From Wolfiporia cocos (Eukaryota > Basidiomycota > Agaricomycetes > Polyporales > Phaeolaceae), in NCBI GenBank assembly GCA_029448655.1, contig JACCLO010000006.1, positions 2,480,001 through 2,544,000 on the forward strand: a stretch of 64,000 nucleotides of DNA, read 5' to 3'. This document shows, piece by piece, positions 61,105-64,000 of this stretch (positions within the stretch are counted from its first letter, which is position 1; each line of letters starts with the position of its first letter). The notes under the pieces were generated by a model, which had not been told where the DNA came from, ran no database searches, and worked only from the letters and a program-made list of their open reading frames with translations. The position numbers were made by a program, and so were the translations under genes.

Positions 61105-61210
61105 TTATTCCCATCCTTCGTGGTTGCAGACTTATTTCCTCCGTTTAAGATACACACCTTTATAATGCTCCTGTGTCTGATGATGATTCCCATCCTCCGT
61201 GGTTGCAGAT
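61105..61210. repeat. GTCTGATGATGAT repeat block, right copy
   Basis: About 100 bp, closely similar to 53860-54010 in the same orientation (CCCATCCTTCGTGGTTGCAG and TCCTGTGTCTGATGATGAT shared). Confidence 0.75.
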
Positions 61211-61234
61211 TAAAGTTGAGTCGTGCACTAATTT

Positions 61235-63192
61235 CTACATCGCAAGATTTGACACGAAATCTACTAATGCCCCCATCTCCATTTCGCCCTCATCATTTAT
61301 TGCATCTGCCTCAGCATCCTCAGCATCCAGAATTCCTCCTATGAGTATGCTCGTGCGTTCCATAGCAGGCCGGTCATCTCCTCGATTAATCACGTCTGCA
61401 GGGAATACACAAAAGCCTACTGCCACAGCGTGGTTATGAGTGCCAGGGTAAGGTATTCCCGTGAATCCTTTTAGTTTGTATAGCTTTTCAAGTTGATCTA
61501 GATGCCGTGCGTTTATATTCCTGCAGCATTCACAATACTTGGCTACTGCTCCGTATACCCTCGACTGCTCGGCTTTGAGACGTGCAAGGACATCCGAAAA
61601 ATGAGCCTCTTCGTCACGAATGGATGTGTGCAGGTGGCGCACCTAGACGTTACAACGCTCGATTTCCTCTTGCACGCGTTCGATCCGCTGTGCTTGTTTC
61701 ATTGTCTTGCGAATCGCAGGCCGTGTCCATGGTTTGTCCATCACACTGTTGTGAGTATCTCTTAACAGGTGAAAGTCCTCCAGGAAATTGTAATGGGATA
61801 CTCTCTCCCAGTTGACAGTGGGCTTCGGGGGATCCAGCTTCAAAACAGCCTGATTGTATATCTTGACGGCGTTTCGAATGGCTTTTGATTGTGCTTGTAC
61901 CGATTTAGCAATGTACGCTCACGCGCGATATCCTTGAAACAGATCGATTGTTAATTACAATCATATAAAAGCCACAGTACTTACCCGTCTGCGATATGTT
62001 CATCCTGTGTAATTCGAACAGGTGTTGGATTACGAGGCGGTGGAGATTGTCCAATGCCTTATGATACTGCCTATTTGTCATGTAGCTTACTGTGTCGATG
62101 TATTGCTGATCCGTTACTTCCCACCGCCTGGCAATTCCCATGTGAACCTCCATTTCTGTAACCTCGCGTGTTAATGTAGCATGTCGTTCGCGTAGGAATT
62201 TATGCTGAGTCTCCAGCTTTCGCGTGCGAGACAATTCAGCATTATAGTCGACTGAGCTGGCAATTGGAGGAGTGAAACGTAATTCAGCGGGGGCAGCACG
62301 ATAGGATTTCGAAGAGATGCCTTCAAGTTCAGCCACTACTGCGCGTAGCTCTTGTAACACCTCGACGTAGGCGACCGCGTGTAAATTAGCGTCATTCTCG
62401 TGCTTGAGCCGCTGAAAATAGGAGCGCTCCTCTTCATGCCATGTGTGTATCTGATCCAGTGTGGGGCCTAGTGAGTCCATTGCTTCTTCCAGAGCTGTAG
62501 ATTCTGAGTCCAATATGTCTAGAGCCTGCCTATAATTATTGAAGATCATAGTGCTCAGGTTTGCATATTTTTCTTCATCCCATTGTTTGAAATAAGTGTC
62601 GATTAGAACGTATCGGCGATACACCGATGCATGTCAAGTGACAGAGGCAAGATTTTTGGATGCACTGAATATTCTCTCCAGTGTCTCAAGATCCTCGATG
62701 CCTGCACCTTCAATGACGTTCAGTTGGTTGCGCGTCTGACACGGACAGCAGTGAGTATATCCGTGAAAGGCATTCACACAGCATCTGTAGTTTGCCTCTT
62801 TCCATCTCCATCCGAGAGAACTGCGTCATATAGCCCCCTCAAACTCACATCCAATGTCGTATCCCACGAGTATGCGTTCGCCAAATACATCGAGTGATTT
62901 TGATACAATTGCCAGGGGATATTTGGCTCTATGCAATTAGTTAGCCATGGCACACTATAACGCATGCTTACAGTTCTCCACTTGGTACCATGTCCATGAG
63001 CCACAGAATAAATCCGTGTCTGCATGCACTGGCAAAGATCCCGGTCTCGTCGAAAATTGCCCACATTTTTTTTCTCATCAGACGCTGCCGCCTTCCAGTT
63101 CTTTGTACACGGTTCATAATCCGGGCGATCGATGGCTCCATCCGTCGGGTCACCTTCAGTCATGTCTTGAGTATCCTCCTCTGCGTTGTCGC
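61235..63192 (-). pseudogene. KDZ (Kyakuja-Dileera-Zisupton) transposase, 5' truncated
   Basis: DDE-type transposase of the KDZ superfamily. In order: CTKNWKAAASDEKK, then in a shifted frame KMWAIFDETGIFASACRHGF and ILWLMDMVPSGEL. After an intron (GTAAGC...TAG) comes KYPLAIVSKSLDVFGERILV-GYDIGC, then VNAFHGYTHCCPCQ, GAGIEDLETLERIFSASKNL, YRRYVLIDTYFKQWDEEKYA, the coiled-coil-rich tail (SRTRKLETQHKFLRERH) and PTVNWERVSHYNFLEDFHLL. Breaks: one extra base in a run of eight A (complement of 63066-63073), a probable internal deletion after YDIGC, TGA at 62634-62636 (between ASVT and HASVYRRY), and loss of the N terminus at 63193 where an LTR is inserted. Not functional as it stands. Confidence 0.88.
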
Positions 63193-63900
63193 TGTTACGG
63201 GTCGAATACCCGTTCGTATATTCGAGTTGCGAATATAGATCGTTCTTCTGCACGTAGGCGTGTAGCCGTATGCAAGGCAAATACTCGTTAGATGCCTTCA
63301 GGTCCTAAGTGAAGTTCTTAGGAGATCGGTTAATATCCAATACGCGTTAGAGGATATAATCTGTTCAGATGCGAGTCTAATAGAATATAAGACTCGCCTA
63401 AGTCCGAGAAGTCAGTGTGCACTTCGAGGACTTAGTCGTTCAGTTGCTCGAGCGAGAAATACTGAGCATAGTTTCCTACGTTTGAGAACGAGTATAAGAC
63501 TTCTTGTTTATACAACAAGGTCGAGCTGAAGAGCCTCAACAGTAAGTACATGAGTTTATATACTACGTTGGGTTTTAGGGGTCACGCCCGTCCCAGATGT
63601 CACCGATACTATCTACGCTATAGTACCAAACGTTTGATAGGTATGTAGTGATATACCTGAGACGATAGATAGGAATGATGGCGGTTGAACACCATCTATC
63701 AGCTAATAAACGATGAACACAAAATGGTGGCAGAGTTGGATCTGCCAAAGATGAAACGCGCCCTATAGACTAGTACAACCGGGGATGCGCCCAGTAGAGT
63801 CACGAGTAGCCAGGGGAGTTGGTTGCGCAACAAGTCCCTGTATCGTATTCGCCCAATGGTGAGTTCTGTCGATATTCGAAAAATTAGAATAACCGTAACA
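63193..63900 (-). repeat. 3' LTR of a second Ty3/gypsy element
   Basis: 708 bp, begins TGTTACGGGTCGAATACCCG and ends CCGTAACA. It is related to the 542 bp LTRs (same ends; GAGAACGAGTATAAGA and ACAACAAGGT blocks). A purine tract (complement of TCAGCCCCTCCC) follows at 63901, so this is the 3' LTR of a minus-strand element. Confidence 0.85.
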
Positions 63901-64000
63901 TCAGCCCCTCCCTAGACATTCGTCGGCCTCGACGAATTTTCCAAGTTCCTCTCCTCAGAGTGCCTCGGCGTCCTGTTCGTTGTAGATGTCGCCGTTCCCG
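63901..64000 (-). mobile_element. Start of the second gypsy element interior (runs off window)
   Basis: After the purine tract the sequence shows patches similar to the region next to the 3' LTR of the first chromovirus (CTCAGAG-GCCTC-GG and TCGTTGTA). The rest lies beyond the window. Confidence 0.7.

Larger units (their letters stand above)
58768..61234. other. Repeat-rich spacer before the KDZ gene
   Basis: No clear gene. A minus-strand frame at 59027-59434 consists mostly of the 30 bp minisatellite. The plus-strand frame near 59950 has no recognised domain. It contains a 34-36 bp repeat cluster at 60564-60668 and a short CACGTCAAGCTGCAGCAGT repeat near 60845-60910. Confidence 0.45.

Overview
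The window is nuclear DNA of a filamentous fungus, almost certainly a basidiomycete (Agaricomycetes). The evidence is dense short introns of about 50-60 nt, a group-typical non-reducing polyketide synthase, a KDZ transposase, an RNase H1-N/viroplasmin-like protein and Ty3/gypsy chromovirus elements. I cannot name the species.

Left part (1-27 kb), conserved genes: exportin-T (311-4150, +), a secreted GH5 exo-1,3-beta-glucanase (4509-6376, -), an 8 kb gene-poor stretch holding one foldback transposon, a BRO1-domain Rim20/PalA protein (14516-17745, +), a small DM9-repeat protein (18163-18782, +), a Wss1-type DNA-protein crosslink protease (19056-21049, -), 6-phosphofructokinase (21796-24922, +) and a Bqt4-like APSES/KilA-N tail-anchored protein (25459-26944, +). 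Each gene was read by joining exons across canonical GT-AG introns, so the spans include introns.

Middle (27.5-38.6 kb): a compact secondary-metabolite locus. A non-reducing PKS (SAT-KS-AT-PT-ACP-TE, -) is divergent from a cytochrome P450 (+) across a 2.3 kb intergenic region. The likely product is an orsellinate-type aromatic polyketide modified by the P450.

Right part (39-64 kb): a transposon graveyard. A hAT-like element carries a second copy of the foldback element. A full chromovirus (41169-49621, -) has 542 bp LTRs, a dUTPase domain, a chromodomain and an extra zinc-knuckle ORF, and it is hit by a 466 bp solo-LTR-like insertion. Then come tandem 300 bp units with a small LTR-like insert, an HMG-box-like gene with a stop codon, an RNase H1-N-like gene broken by a Mutator-like MITE and carrying a hAT MITE in an intron, and a KDZ transposase cut by the LTR of a second gypsy element that leaves the window.

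Most interesting: (1) a foldback MITE family (two copies, each with 8 bp target duplications) whose arms carry outward-facing tRNA-like Pol III cassettes (TATA, A box, B box, T-run); (2) a dUTPase domain inside the chromovirus; (3) in-frame stops in the decayed mobile genes that are all TGA and all compatible with CGA-to-TGA decay at CpG; (4) a 15-nt microexon encoding the metal-binding core of the Wss1 protease.
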